Assembly (NCBI GenBank): GCA_947462335.1
Contig: OX381706.1
Span: 12,128,784-12,192,783, forward strand
Reading direction: 5' to 3'
From: Harmothoe impar
Lineage: Eukaryota > Annelida > Polychaeta > Phyllodocida > Polynoidae
DNA length: 64,000 bases
The translations under genes were made by a program, and so were the position numbers. This document shows positions 1 to 11,172 of this stretch, piece after piece. The first letter of the stretch is position 1; each line of letters starts with the position of its first letter. The notes under the pieces were generated by a model. It was not told the DNA's origin, searched no databases, and saw only the letters and a list, made by a program, of their open reading frames with translations.

Positions 1-328
1 ACACATACGGAGCAAAAATACCACATACGGCACACAAAAGACACATACGGCCCTAAAAAACAGGTTATATGTGCATTTTTTGACATAGCACCCCCCCCCT
101 ACCCCTCCGTATATCTTGTACTAAATACGCCAAAGATGCGGAATTTTTGTGCTCCGCATGTTGAGCTGAAACGCAATTTTCGCCGTATGTACATACGGCC
201 GGCCGTATGTACATACGGCGGCCGTATCTTTTTCCGTAAGATGCGGACATGTTGAGCTGAAACGCAAAAATGAACTGAAACGCAAAAAAGACACATACGG
301 CCCCTCCGTATGATACGGTGAAACGCCT
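1..328. repeat. ACATACGG-rich foldback-like repeat, truncated by the window edge
   Basis: The stretch carries about ten copies of ACATACGG or its complement CCGTATGT, plus repeats of GAGCTGAAACGC and GAACTGAAACGC. It ends where homology to segment B begins: A 330 matches B 15614, and B has no such sequence there. This makes it an insertion relative to the paralogue. The left end is outside the window, so ends and target duplication cannot be read. It may be a foldback or MITE-type DNA element. No protein is expected, because the open frames here are by-products of the repeats. Confidence 0.6.
181..220. repeat. Perfect 40-bp palindrome
   Basis: These 40 bases equal their own reverse complement. 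They consist of two copies of the 16-bp palindrome CCGTATGTACATACGG joined by GCCGGC-type sequence, so the structure can fold as one 20-bp-arm hairpin or as two smaller ones. It lies inside the foldback-like repeat and is probably its centre or a subterminal part. Confidence 0.9.
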
Positions 329-1074
329 TCCTGGAAACCTCAATCAATTTCTCATATGGCGGTTTTGTGCGCTGTGTTCCACATCTGAGGATACAAATGG
401 CATAGATGAGACTGCCATGGATTTCTCTGTAATCAAGTGATATCTACAAAATTGTAAATGCAAGTGGCCGATGTTAGGAACTATCATGAGAGGTTATTAG
501 TTGTGATCCTGGAGCTGGCCTTTTTAGAATATTGAGAAGATTAGTTATAAATGGGCTCTCAAATTATTCTGAAATCCCTGGCTTCCACATGCTGCTTAAT
601 TAATTGAAACTGTTTGATTTGCCCGTTTGCTGTTATTGGTCTGATCATTCAAATCATTTCAAGTCAGCCTTAGCATCTTATTCTGGATGATCTGGGGAGT
701 TCCTGTTGAATAATGCCTTGGATATACATGTACTACACATTTCCGCTACAGCACTTATTAATGTGACCAAAAGCAGCACCTCATCAATCATGAATAATAT
801 TTCAGTGGCATATTGTTCAAAAATATATCTTAGTCTTTTGATATATCATTCCAAAGAGAAACCTCCCACACATAAAATGTGGGTAAATTTTCATTCTATA
901 ATATATGTACCAGATTACTGCCAACAAAATGAGTTTTATTGTATATTGGTATGCCACGTCATTTCAAGATGAGGTAACATAAAGCTCTAGGTTAAATCTC
1001 TTTTGGGCAGTTGGGGATTTTTTGTTCCTTGCGTTGATCGATAAATGAATCCGTGGACAGCACTCGTGTAACAT

Positions 1075-1195
1075 GTTGAACACCATGAGCACTTCCTAAT
1101 GAGATCTGTCATTTCCACTGATTGCTCCATTATGGTGTCCTCCCATCCCAGTCATACCGACCAACACTGACATCAGTTTTGAACCAATGCCATAT
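1075..1195. repeat. Block present three times (A, B and a second B copy)
   Basis: The block matches 16255-16375 almost base for base around CACTTCCTAATGAGATCTGT. It matches more weakly 17755-17890, where the same order of words recurs. Segment B therefore has an internal duplication that A lacks or has lost. No coding frame is shared. Confidence 0.8.
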
Positions 1196-2534
1196 AGAAA
1201 AGGAAGCAGTGTTATGTGATAATTTCTTTGTCCCAAGGCTAATAAGTCCTAAAGATGATGTTGTCCTACACCAATGTCCTCTATTTCTATGTTTCTCAGC
1301 ATAACAAGGATTTGTTGTTTGAGATATTGAGTCTCACTCACACTTACATTAGAATTACAACTTGTTAATAGAGGGATTTTACCATGGAAAATTTGATACA
1401 ATCATCTTGGACAGCTACAGGGTGCAATCACTTCATGAAGGATATTGGCATTTGGCAGTAAATAGGCAGGGTGTGAGCTTCCCCAGTATATCGATCTGAT
1501 AACAGGTTTTTATGAGCAATTTTATCCTTTTCTATCAGTTAATATGATGGGACACCCACTTCTTTTAGCTATAATATCATAAGCCATGAGTTGAAACTTA
1601 CATCTATTTCATGGTGGATACAGAATGACAAGGTAAGAGCCATAAGAAGGTCATTCCCATGGGCATGCAAGGTGCAGTAACTTGTGAAGAGTGCCCAGGG
1701 CCCTGCCATTGGAGTAACCCTTGTCTCATCATTATTATTGAAAGTAACTTGTGAAAATCTTTATTCTTTTGTAGTCAAAAATGTTGTGAAAGAGGTTTTC
1801 TGATTGTTTTGACTTCAGTCTGCACGTGCAGACTTAAAAGGTCAGTCCCAAAATGAGCATTTTAAATGGCAAAGCACAAATCCTGCCTGCAAATAAAATG
1901 AGAAAAAGAATCCAGGAAAAAGTACCCAGACAACGTCTTAGGCGATGAAAACTAAATCATTTGCATGAATGAAGAAATGGTTTTAGGTTACATGAAAGCG
2001 CACACAGGGTAACATTACTGTGCAAGAGATCCCTCTCTTATAGACATTTCTGAAAAGTGCCTTCCTACCAATGTTTGGCCATTAGTATCTTATTCAGTGT
2101 AGATTTACCAAAAACTTAGCGTTAGCTTTGAAACAGTGTTTCTCTCCTAAATCTCCTAAATATCTGATGACGGTGACACAAACATTGCACAAACATTTAT
2201 AGAAAGACTCTTGGCACAAAACATTTATAGAAATGATTATTCATGTAGTCATTATGATTAGATGGTGAGGTATACACAAGCCAGTCATATGATATTGCAT
2301 CATAGTCATAAAATACTCCTGTTCTAGCCAATTTTAGAATTCAAATCCTGCCACACCTATTCTATTATGCTGCTGTATGGCTCTTCATTTGTGTACATAC
2401 ATGCTTGTACTAAATATAATCACTGTGCATGTAATCATCAACCTTCCCAGGCCCATTCGTCAGAAATACAATAACATTTCCTTTCATAATTGAAAATCTC
2501 CCACAAATGAAAAGATTCAATGTGTGAACTTTGC

Positions 2535-2705
2535 TGAGTTGTGCACAAAGTACATTTGCAGCAAAACAGAGCTTTAGACCTGAGTCTCAGAAGGTCATCT
2601 CTAAGAGGGTCGCAGACAGAAACGTTCAGAAATACAACAGCCCAGGAAGGCCGGAAACCCATTGAGGATGGCATGATGGCTCAAGGCTTCATGTTCACTT
2701 TGAGA
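2535..2705 (+). other. Strongly conserved block shared by A and B; possible exon remnant
   Basis: The pair is 2541-2705 and 18960-19115, and it begins around GCAGCAAAACAGAGCTTTAG. It is among the best conserved stretches between the segments. In B one frame stays open across the block and includes the peptide words SFRPVPQKVISKRVADR and NLQKYNKPEG. In A the same frame stops near 2661, while another frame stays open in both copies. The visible differences are mostly amino-acid changing in both frames, so coding is not demonstrated. I recognise no protein family. It may be a decayed exon or a conserved noncoding element. Confidence 0.35.
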
Positions 2706-4639
2706 TGCCATTTAAGTCTCAGTGAGTAGCACACCAGCACTGCACTGTCGTGTGTAACAACCACATTGGGTCATCATTGTGCGCTAAATTAGCAGTGGTG
2801 AGTTACTCACCAGCATCACATTCATATATTCAATTATTAATGCAGGATATGAAGTGATACATTTTCCCAAACGGGGTCAACATGCTTGCATGGCAGTAGA
2901 GCTTGGAAACTGTATATGTAATGAGTAAAAAGGATAAGAAAATAATACAGGAAAAAAAGGTTTAACTGTAGATTTATATGCAGAACATGGCAATTGCATC
3001 TTTTGCACTTAAGAGCACCTGGCACTGTATGCATGGAAATACACCTCCGCCAATTTAGTATTCACTTTGCCTTTGATTAAAAACATTTCTCCATCCCAAT
3101 GGTATGGAATTAGATAGCTACTACCTTGTACACAATACTGAAACTCTGGCGGGCTCACACGGTAATCCACCAACCCGGCACTGTTCCGCCCTGTTGTTAA
3201 AAATTACTACTCTTAGGTGACTCTGCCTGACCAATCTAATGAGAAACGTACATCTTAAAGTGTAAAATTTGTGTAATAATGCCCACAGGCTTTCATAGAG
3301 AAAGTTTTCAATTTCATGTTATATCACTGTTATTTTCAGATGGCAGGGTTTCTCTAGACTGAAGGTATAGAGAAGGCAGTCACCTATGATTTCCAATTAG
3401 AATTCCGCACCCTTCACCATCTGCCTGAAAGAAACCACATGCTTCCCTTTTATTTTGTAATACCCTATTATTGCAAGCTGCATGGAATACCATTCTGACT
3501 TTCTTTCTGCTTTTCAAATTGAAAAAAATGACCAACCTAATTGTATATGGCCTTCTTAGTTGTATGGAAGATTTTACAATGGTATTCAAAAGTGAAAAAA
3601 CGAAGGAGAGCTTCAGTAAAGATTGACGTCACAAGGTCTATAGTAAATATAGTCTCACAAGCTAATTATCATTAGTGTAAGGAGAATACAATGTTTGAAA
3701 CAGAATGTAAGAGCACAGAGCAGAGTACCCAATGACAGGTAGGGGAGAGATCTTCAAAGTGAAATAAGTGCAGATGGACGACGTGGGGGACTTTTAGACC
3801 TTGACAGAAGGAAGGCATGTCAGTGGACTGATAGGAAATGGACCTTTTACCAGGTTCCAATGCAGTACAATACAGGAGGTAACTCTTAATGGACCAGATA
3901 TTGACTACTGGCTTCCCTTCATCCCAGCCCTGCCCATACCCAACTGATTCTCTCATTTAGGTTTATCATCCTTCAAGTAATCAAGCAGCTTTCACATTTG
4001 CCAAAGTCCTTGTACTAAGGCTGCATTAACTTACACATGTATATTATCTACTTTCTACCATAGGAACAGGTTGTCTCATATTATGATATTTATATTCATG
4101 TATGCAAAACTAAATCATTTCATGCTGTTGAATTACTCATAGGAACATCAGATAAAATAGTCATGAACCATAACTTGCATTGTGTTCAAATGATACAGTG
4201 TACAATATCTGCAGCCCTGAATGAGGAAATATGAAAAGTGGAGGCACACTCTGCATCTTTCTTCATTAACCCAAAGAAAGGTAGAATGGAAGACACAGTT
4301 GTAATTGGATAGTTAATATAATTATATTGCTGACCTAACAGGCATAGTACAATGGCACCCCATGACTGAGTCCTTATTTCCTATGGACTATATTTGATTT
4401 CCCCCTCTCCTTTAAATACAAAGTCACAGTATGTGGAACAAATTTCAGTATGATTCATGAAGTGAAAATTTCTGATGTACTAATTTATTTTTCAGCATCT
4501 AACACACTGCCGAGTCCACAAAGAGAAAACCATAGGCTTTGCCTTGAAGTATTGTGCACAATCCTTCCTGATGTTAAGAGGTATTTCTAGGACAACTAAT
4601 GCTTTGTTGACTTTTTTTTCTGAATTCAAGAAGTCTTTT

Positions 4640-4905
4640 TAACTTATCTCTGCCTGACCAGTGTACTGTAAAATATGATTTAATTAAATTTTAGAGAGAA
4701 CAAGGCATGTCTTCCTGACAGGCTTTCATAAACAAAATTTCATTTCAATGTCATTTCGTTCTTATTGCCACCTATTAGGATTTCATTGGACCAAAGGAAG
4801 AAATGCAGTCATCTATAATTTGCAACAAAACAACCCCGAACCCTTATTATTTGATGAAAAGATACTGCAGACCTACTTGTACTTTCTGCAATTCTGCCAC
4901 AATTT
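4640..4905. repeat. Recurring internal module of the segments ('CTGCCTGACCAG ... CTATAATTT')
   Basis: The order of words is CTCTGCCTGACCAG, then AGGCTTTCATA, then ATTAGGATTTCA, then AGTCATCTATAATTT. It recurs at about 3220-3480, 4640-4905, 8960-9130 (second half) and 10470-10700 in A, and at 24900-25110, 30340-30490 and 31540-31800 in B. The segments are therefore themselves built from older tandem or interspersed units of the same sequence. There is no shared open frame and no TIRs that I can see, so the unit may be an old duplicated locus rather than a transposon. Confidence 0.6.
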
Positions 4906-5175
4906 AATCTTAACCGTCTTACCATCTGTCCCATAAGGCATGTTGGAAGCAATTGGTTTAGGGAGCAGGGGATGATGTACATCCTCAAAGGGGTACAAAG
5001 TAATGGAGTTGTAAAGGGTTTCCAAAGCTGTTAAAATGATCAGACCACAGTAAGGGATTGGGCAATTTTTAACAAAGGGGAAGGAACCAAAAATGTCACC
5101 CCATTTTAGCAAAATAATTCACATGTCACTAAAGCCATAACTTTACAAAGGGGTCAGCTGGTTTTACTCTCACCT

Positions 5176-5196
5176 CCCCCCCCCCCCCCCCCCCCC
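5176..5196 (+). repeat. Poly-C tract (21 C)
   Basis: This is an uninterrupted run of 21 C in segment A. The matching place in segment B (about 25345) lacks it, so it expanded after the segments separated. Confidence 0.95.
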
Positions 5197-5629
5197 AGCC
5201 GAGGTGGGTGTCTGATAAAAATAATGATTTTATTGAGTATACTTTGTGGGGGAATCAATAAACTCTTTCATATCTGCAGTCCTGACTGGTAAAGAACATT
5301 CATGAATAAATGGGCACCCGAATCTGCATGTGGTTGGAAAACATCAAAGAGAGGCAGATACACTGATAGAAAAATAATAAGATTTGTCCAAAAGTTGTGG
5401 TGCCTTCCACCCCTTATACACTGACACTCTCCCTTAAATACATGGCATAAAGGAATAAATAAAGTAGATATAATCTCACAAGAGGAGCAGGAAGAGGACA
5501 TGACTTTTGTTGGGAACAGAATATAAGAATGCAAAATAGACTACTGTTTAACAGGTATGCAGGGATTTTTAAAAGGATACAAGTGCAGAAGGGACAATGT
5601 AGTGGACTCTTTGACCTCAACACCAGGAG

Positions 5630-5770
5630 AGCATGTCAGTGGACCGATAGGAAATGGCCCTTTTAGTAGGTCCCCACTACGCCACTGGAGGTAATTTTTA
5701 ATGGGGTGACTATTAGCTTCTCTATGTCCTCTCCCAACCCATGTCCAACTGATTTTCTCATTTGGATTTG
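5630..5770. repeat. Recurring module 'GTCAGTGGACTGATAGGAAATG'-type
   Basis: A conserved word close to CAGTGGAC.GATAGGAAATGG followed by CCTTTTAGTAG occurs at about 3817, 5630, 23890, 26005, 32840 and 34055. The pair 5630 and 26005 is orthologous between A and B, 3817 and 23890 form an older pair, and 32840 and 34055 lie in C. It is followed each time by a run related to CCACTGGAGGTAATTTTTAA. The spacing shows multiple rounds of duplication of the same noncoding unit. Confidence 0.7.
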
Positions 5771-6420
5771 CCAATCCGCAAGGCTAGTGGATTTCACATT
5801 TGTAAATTTGGACTAGGATTCAATAGCTAACATATATCATATATTATCAACCAATGGAGAGGCTTGATAGCCTTGTAGTTAACTATGTGAAATCTGCTGA
5901 CGAAGCCAGTTATTGGCCGGTTGTAGGGAGCCTTGATGGTGCCTTACTGACTGAACAGTCAGGGTTAGAGTAACCAGAGAGGGCTATGTATGAACCGGCA
6001 TAGAGTGATATCCCTTCCCAGAATCTATATTCAGGCATTGACGGTCCAATTGCACAGTTGTCACAATAGTAATAGCACTGTCAGTGCTATTGTGTAAATT
6101 ACAATTATACTAACACCCATGCAACTGAGGCCACACTAGATTGACAGTTCTAAATAATTCTAACTTTGTCACTTTGATATTTGAGCTATTGAAATACTTA
6201 GCTGGAGGAGTAGTGACACCCAGTGCCTTTAATCATTGATGTAATAGTATTACAAGTTTATAATGGGAAAGACATGGGGGGGAGGGAGAATGCAACAAGG
6301 AATCACAAAGCACTTTGGCTGGACGAGGCACAGGTGGGTCCCAAAACTACATTTTTTCTAGGTTCGATTTTGCCACTCCATGTGTGAATCAGGTCATATG
6401 ATACCAATGTGTGTTCTCTC

Positions 6421-6501
6421 ATTGGCTGAGAGATGGTTTTTCCCCACCCTAACCATTTGAGATGATAAGCCTCATTCAGAGGAATCTTAATGGTATAAAA
6501 G
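6421..6501 (+). promoter_or_regulatory. Promoter-like pair: inverted CCAAT and TATA box
   Basis: ATTGG (inverted CCAAT) stands at 6421-6425 and TATAAAAG at 6494-6501, about 68 bp apart, which is a usual Pol II spacing. Transcription would start near 6525. The paralogue in B keeps ATTGG (about 26554) but has lost the TATA word. The downstream 470 bp holds no convincing open frame on the plus strand. A bare motif match has a high false-positive rate, so the call rests on the combination with the AATAAA at 6996. Confidence 0.35.
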
Positions 6502-6995
6502 AAGGAGCGAAAAATACTTTCTGCTAGGGATCACAAAGCAGTGAGGCTGAAAAAAGGTAGGGCAGAACAAGGAGAGAGTGGATGGATTATTTATTCTTTA
6601 CTTCTTAAAACTGCTCTTGGTGTTTGCTTGAAAGAAATTGAATTTTGGAAAGAGACCAAACTCATTGACAACACTGTTGGCAGACTCTAAGACATTGAAC
6701 CACAATCCAATCAAATTTGTTCATGGTCTTTGGGTGACATGTAAAACTGTATCTCTTATCTGTGGCCAAGATAGTTGCCCAGTAACCACATTTGCTATAT
6801 TGGTTGAAAGATCCTAGGGCTTGGTTTATCTCAAGAAACTGGAAGCACTGATAGGACATGCCAAGCTTTTATCTGAGGTTCCTCGATTAAAGTTGTGCAG
6901 CAAACTTGCTGGCAAATGCCATGTTGTATTGAACGTTTGGCACTGTTTTGAGTTCTAAAGCTACATTGCTCATTCTGTGATATCAATTCTTTTCA

Positions 6996-7001
6996 AATAA
7001 A
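6996..7001 (+). terminator. Candidate poly(A) signal AATAAA
   Basis: AATAAA occurs about 500 bp downstream of the promoter-like pair at 6421-6501. At the matching place in B the word has changed to AATAGA, parallel to the loss of the TATA box there. If real, A encodes a short noncoding transcript whose B copy is dead. Alone the hexamer means little in AT-rich DNA. Confidence 0.3.
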
Positions 7002-7439
7002 GTAACTATATGTGTACCATGATAACATTTTAACCAATATAGAGTAGATTCATCAATTTCTACCGTTCATTCACATTAAATATAGATCAATGTTTGTTTC
7101 TTTCAATACTTAATACTTGAAATTGAAAAGTTTATACCAATAATCATGACCCCTTGTGTTAGAAGAAGGAACTAAAAGGGCTCAGTCCTTGTTTGCTACT
7201 AGACCTCAGACCTCAGACCTCAGGACAATCAGTACACAATTATAGTAGAGTTCTAGTTTATATTCCAAAAATTGGGCAATATGCAAAGTACGATTTGCAT
7301 GATGAGCACACATGAGATCCCTTATGCTTATGGGTAGAAAATAATCCTAGTGATTTATTGATATATTCACTGATGAAAATAGTCCTTGATATACTTCCTT
7401 ACTTTCCCACCAAAAGGTTTTTTTAGCCCTTGAGATGAG

Positions 7440-7620
7440 TCTTTATGGGGAGATGGAATGACACAGTGTGATTGGGTTATATACTTAGCAGCATTACTTG
7501 AAGCCTTTTTGAATTTGAGATATGGAAGCCTCTCCCAATTGGCTTCGTAAGGCTTTGAGTATGAGGAGCCAGTCAGTTGGGAGATGGGGGTCAGTGACAC
7601 AAGGCTCCTTTGAGGTTATA
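7440..7620 (-). other. Highly conserved block with an open minus-strand frame in A and B
   Basis: The block aligns with 28560-28740 with only a handful of differences over roughly 165 bases, more conserved than its surroundings. On the minus strand one frame is open through the block in both copies and encodes words such as YSKPYEANWERLPYLKF and KKASSNAAK. Observed changes include tyrosine to phenylalanine, glutamine to glutamate, serine to proline, leucine to glutamine and one silent change. No acceptor and donor pair is compelling, although a GTAATG follows CTTCAA in the minus-strand sense. No family is recognised. It is a candidate exon or a conserved noncoding element. Confidence 0.35.
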
Positions 7621-8329
7621 GTCCTCTTAGGCTGTAGGAGGTCCTTGTTTGAAGTAGTTATTTTTCTTAGTAATTGGGGAAATTAAAACCTCCTGGATAT
7701 TCTGTTTCAAAGGAAGAGGAACATTAATTTTCTTAGCTTTACTGAATATACATTAGTAGACAATGAGCCTTAGAATATACAGAAGACATATTGAATGAAC
7801 AAAGTTAGGGAGTGCTCTTTTAGCAAATAAGTCTAGGTAATATATTTCAAAGAGGGGGAGCAGTCTTTTTCAAGAGGGACAAGGAAATAACATTGATTTA
7901 GGACAGGAAGCGCTGTCATGCTATGGGGGTTTGGGAAAAAATATGTTTCTCAGGAAAGATAGATATCTACTAGAAATGCATTCATATACAGAGCCTTGTA
8001 AGTATAGGTATGTATCACTATATATGTTACTGATATGTGGCCTATATTTGAGTGTCAGCCATTTACCCTGCTGTACATTAGCATAGCTTATGTACAAGAT
8101 TCTCATGGAGGAAGAAACCTAAAAGTTTTCCTAAAACCCCTTACTAAATATGTACTACACTGCGGTTTCCTGTCCTGAATTGAGAGTATTTGTGACTGGT
8201 TTATTTCAATACAACAGCTAAACTTACACAACCTATAGCACCATTTAATAAACTTCATGCACCATCAAACAATAATACACAGTATTGCAGAAGTAATGGT
8301 CCTGCTTATCCAGCACATGGCTTATGATG

Positions 8330-8333
8330 TTAA
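8330..8333. other. Empty TTAA target site (reference for the insertion in C)
   Basis: In A the sequence reads GATGTTAAAGGTGG and in B (29665-29668) GGTGTTAAAGGTGG. In C the same place is split by the element at 35381-35773, with TTAA on both sides. A and B thus preserve the uninserted allele. Confidence 0.85.
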
Positions 8334-8334
8334 A

Positions 8335-8530
8335 GGTGGCAGAAGGTGGAGGTGCGGCTGGTAGTCTCTCATCAACAGGTATAAATGACACAAGTGTACT
8401 TGGCACAGCACCTCAGTAGCTCCCAACCTCTACTTATCCAGTTCTGAAGCTATATATAGATCCACCCCTTGATTGCCTACTCCATCACACCTTAAGCTCA
8501 GACCTCTTTGCCTTTCTATCCATAGCTTGT
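8335..8530 (+). promoter_or_regulatory. Conserved TATA-containing block (A copy)
   Basis: This block occurs in A (8335-8530), B (29668-29850) and C (35778-35935). Shared words are GGTAGTC.CTCATCAACAGG, GACACAAGTGTACT, CTCCCACCCTCTAC and a TATA-like word before GATCCACCCCT: TATATATA at 8451 here, CTATATACA in B and TATAAATAG at 35894 in C. The TATA position is kept while its letters vary. This could be an old core promoter of the duplicated unit or simple homology. No open frame follows. Confidence 0.35.
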
Positions 8531-11172
8531 TTTACCTGTCGATACCTGTTTCACGAATGCCTGTTTCTTTCTTTCCCATGGCAGGACTGGTTGAACATGA
8601 TTTCTCTTTAGCAAAGAATATAAATGCATATTCCCCAAAGCAAAATGTATCAAAGGGATATTGACAAAACTTGAATGTATTTCCATCTCATCAATTAGCA
8701 CAATCTATATGGTTTGTATAGGCTCTAGGTGTTTTGGAAAACCAACACAATATCTATGTGTTGACAACTTAACTTTAAAAGGAAAAGCAATTTTCTGACA
8801 TTGATATTTTAACTGCTAGTTCATGGAAGAGAAAGCATCAGACTAGATCATCAAACAATAATCATGAAAGATTAAGTAATGTCATCCCTGAAATTTAACA
8901 AGCCTTGAAATTAGATCATGCACACCTTGTGTAATACACATACAGTTTTATGAAGAAAGTTCCCATTCCATGTAATCTAGGGTCCCAGTTATTGCCACAT
9001 ATCAGGATTCCACCAGACAGACATTAAGGAAAGGATGCATCTATAATTTCCAATTAATGTCTCAAACCTTATCACCAGCTGGAGAGAAATGCACAAGACA
9101 CTGCAGCCTTACGTTTTACTAATCATACCCTTTTTAATAATATTGCATGATGCATTAACAACACTGTAGCGTTCTTTACATGCCCTGCTAGAATTGCTTC
9201 TTAGCCATCTTACTATTTCTATATTTTGCCTGATGGGATGTTTAGTAGAAAATTCTTAATAGTGCAGTTGATTCTGTATATAATTTGATTAAGTTGTGTG
9301 GATCCTGCTATGCACACTAGCAATAACATTAGATAAACTAACAACATTATCCTAGCTTAAAAAGCGGTGATCATGAAACAAAAATGCTGTTCCATTCAGT
9401 TAAGTGTGCAAGCGAAAACATGACTATCCTCAACCGATCTTAAAATAGATCTGCACTCCTGTCTTTCATATAAATGAACAGCTGAGACAAGATCTGCATC
9501 TGATTGCTTGCTCCATAGTTTTTTCTTCTGGATGCTGGAGTTGTTTTGGCCGTGGTAATGCAACACACAATTTGTGATCTGCTCCTGGACTAGTACAAGT
9601 ATTTTTGATATAAAATCCAAAGAGGGGATGACATAGCTGTTCATAGTTGGATATTGTATGTAAGAGTATAGCACAGAGTATACCATGAACGGTAGAGGAG
9701 GGAACTTCAAAGTGAAAAAAATGCACTGTCAATAGTTCAATAGAGCCAACAGTATTGGGCATATATATGATGGTTGAAAGATTAGGTTAGAATAAAAGAT
9801 TTTGTATTCCTCTATATAATGTCAGCCTTGGGTGACTAATTAAGGTTACATGTGATATTCACTTTTAAGATTACAAGAGATATGCACAGTGTCCCGAAGT
9901 CCCGTGGTGCATCTTGTGCTACCCACATAGTTAAAAGGAAGCCTACAGCTCTACTAGTACCCTGTCATTATAATGGGTGTGCTAATGGAAGATATAACTT
10001 ATGATGACAAGAGGGACTGCCCATGTAGCTGAGGGGAGAAATTCAAATACCCCAACAGTACAAAGTTTCAAAGACTTTTTGAGAGAACTTGAAAGATACT
10101 ATTTCCATGTCAATTAGTGTTACCTTTAATCATCTTTTGTCCGATTCTGGTAATTTTGCAAAAGTGACGCAATACTATTATTTATGTGTTGACAACTCGA
10201 CTTCAGAAGCAAATGCATTTTAGTGACAGTAATATTTCATCCCCTCAGTGTGTAAGCCATAGGCATTATAGGAATGCTTAATTCCAATGTCTAACAAACA
10301 GTCCAGTTTTCAAAGTGAAGCCCCCCAGCCTCTGCACCCAAACTCCCCATGGTATCACAAACAATCATCCCTGAGGTTGACAGGCCTTTCCAGCACATTT
10401 CCCAAGCAGCCTTCCCAAGTAATGCCCTTTTAGCCTCTATTTTCCTGATCTCCAGAAGTCTGTTAGCTGACTCAGCTCTGCCTGACTAGGCAACTGTGAA
10501 ATTTGATAGAAATTGAATTTAAAGTGGAAAATCTATGTGATGCCTACAGGTGTTAACAACAGCTTTCCATGTAACGTGTTATTGCAACATATCTGATTTC
10601 TTTAGACCAAAAGTAGAGAAGGTAGCAATCTATAATTTCCAATTAAGATAGCCAACCTTTATCTTCCATCAGAGAACTATACATTATGAGCTCTTTTTGA
10701 CTTTATTATGAAGATCATCGTCACGGTGATCTACTGGCAATAAACATTTCAAATTATACTTCATCCCCATAGGGCCCTTTGGAACAAGGGTCCTCTGGAA
10801 CACGGCGATCAGGACCAGGGCCTTCGGAAAAGGGGCTCTCTGATTTGGGACTTTCACAAACTCGGGGCCCTAGAAACAAGAACCCTCTGAAACTTGAACA
10901 AACAATACTGTGCCTTTATCTTTAATACCTTATTAATGCATATCATATTCGCATAGCTTTCCCGCAGCAATTCTACTAGAATCACATTCTAGCCAGCCTC
11001 TAATTTCTTTTCTGTCTCGAATGGAAAGTTGGGAGTAAAAATTAATATGATAGCTTTATTTGGCAGGGTATTGTTCATATCCTCTAATGAGTGCAAGATA
11101 ATAAAGCTTCATTTATTCGCCATGCTACAGCAGAAGAAATGCAGAATGGACAATATTTTGTTGTAGATTGTT

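Larger units (their letters stand above)
330..11110. repeat. Paralogous segment A
   Basis: This segment is collinear with segment B. Anchors read by eye (A with B): 330 with 15614; 739 with 16026; 1075-1195 with 16255-16375; 1315-1560 with 17113-17370; 1790-1900 with 17990-18110; 2080-2740 with 18500-19110; 3650-4160 with 23400-23700; 4340-5115 with 24660-25345; 5215-5830 with 25375-26220; 6400-7060 with 26540-27115; 7150-7900 with 28020-28935; 8140-8700 with 29490-30085; 8730-9370 with 30095-30690; 9835-10720 with 30890-31790. Many anchors look 80-95 percent identical, separated by indels and insertions. No intact gene is recognised. It is either segmentally duplicated noncoding DNA or decayed copies of a former gene region. 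Confidence 0.85.
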
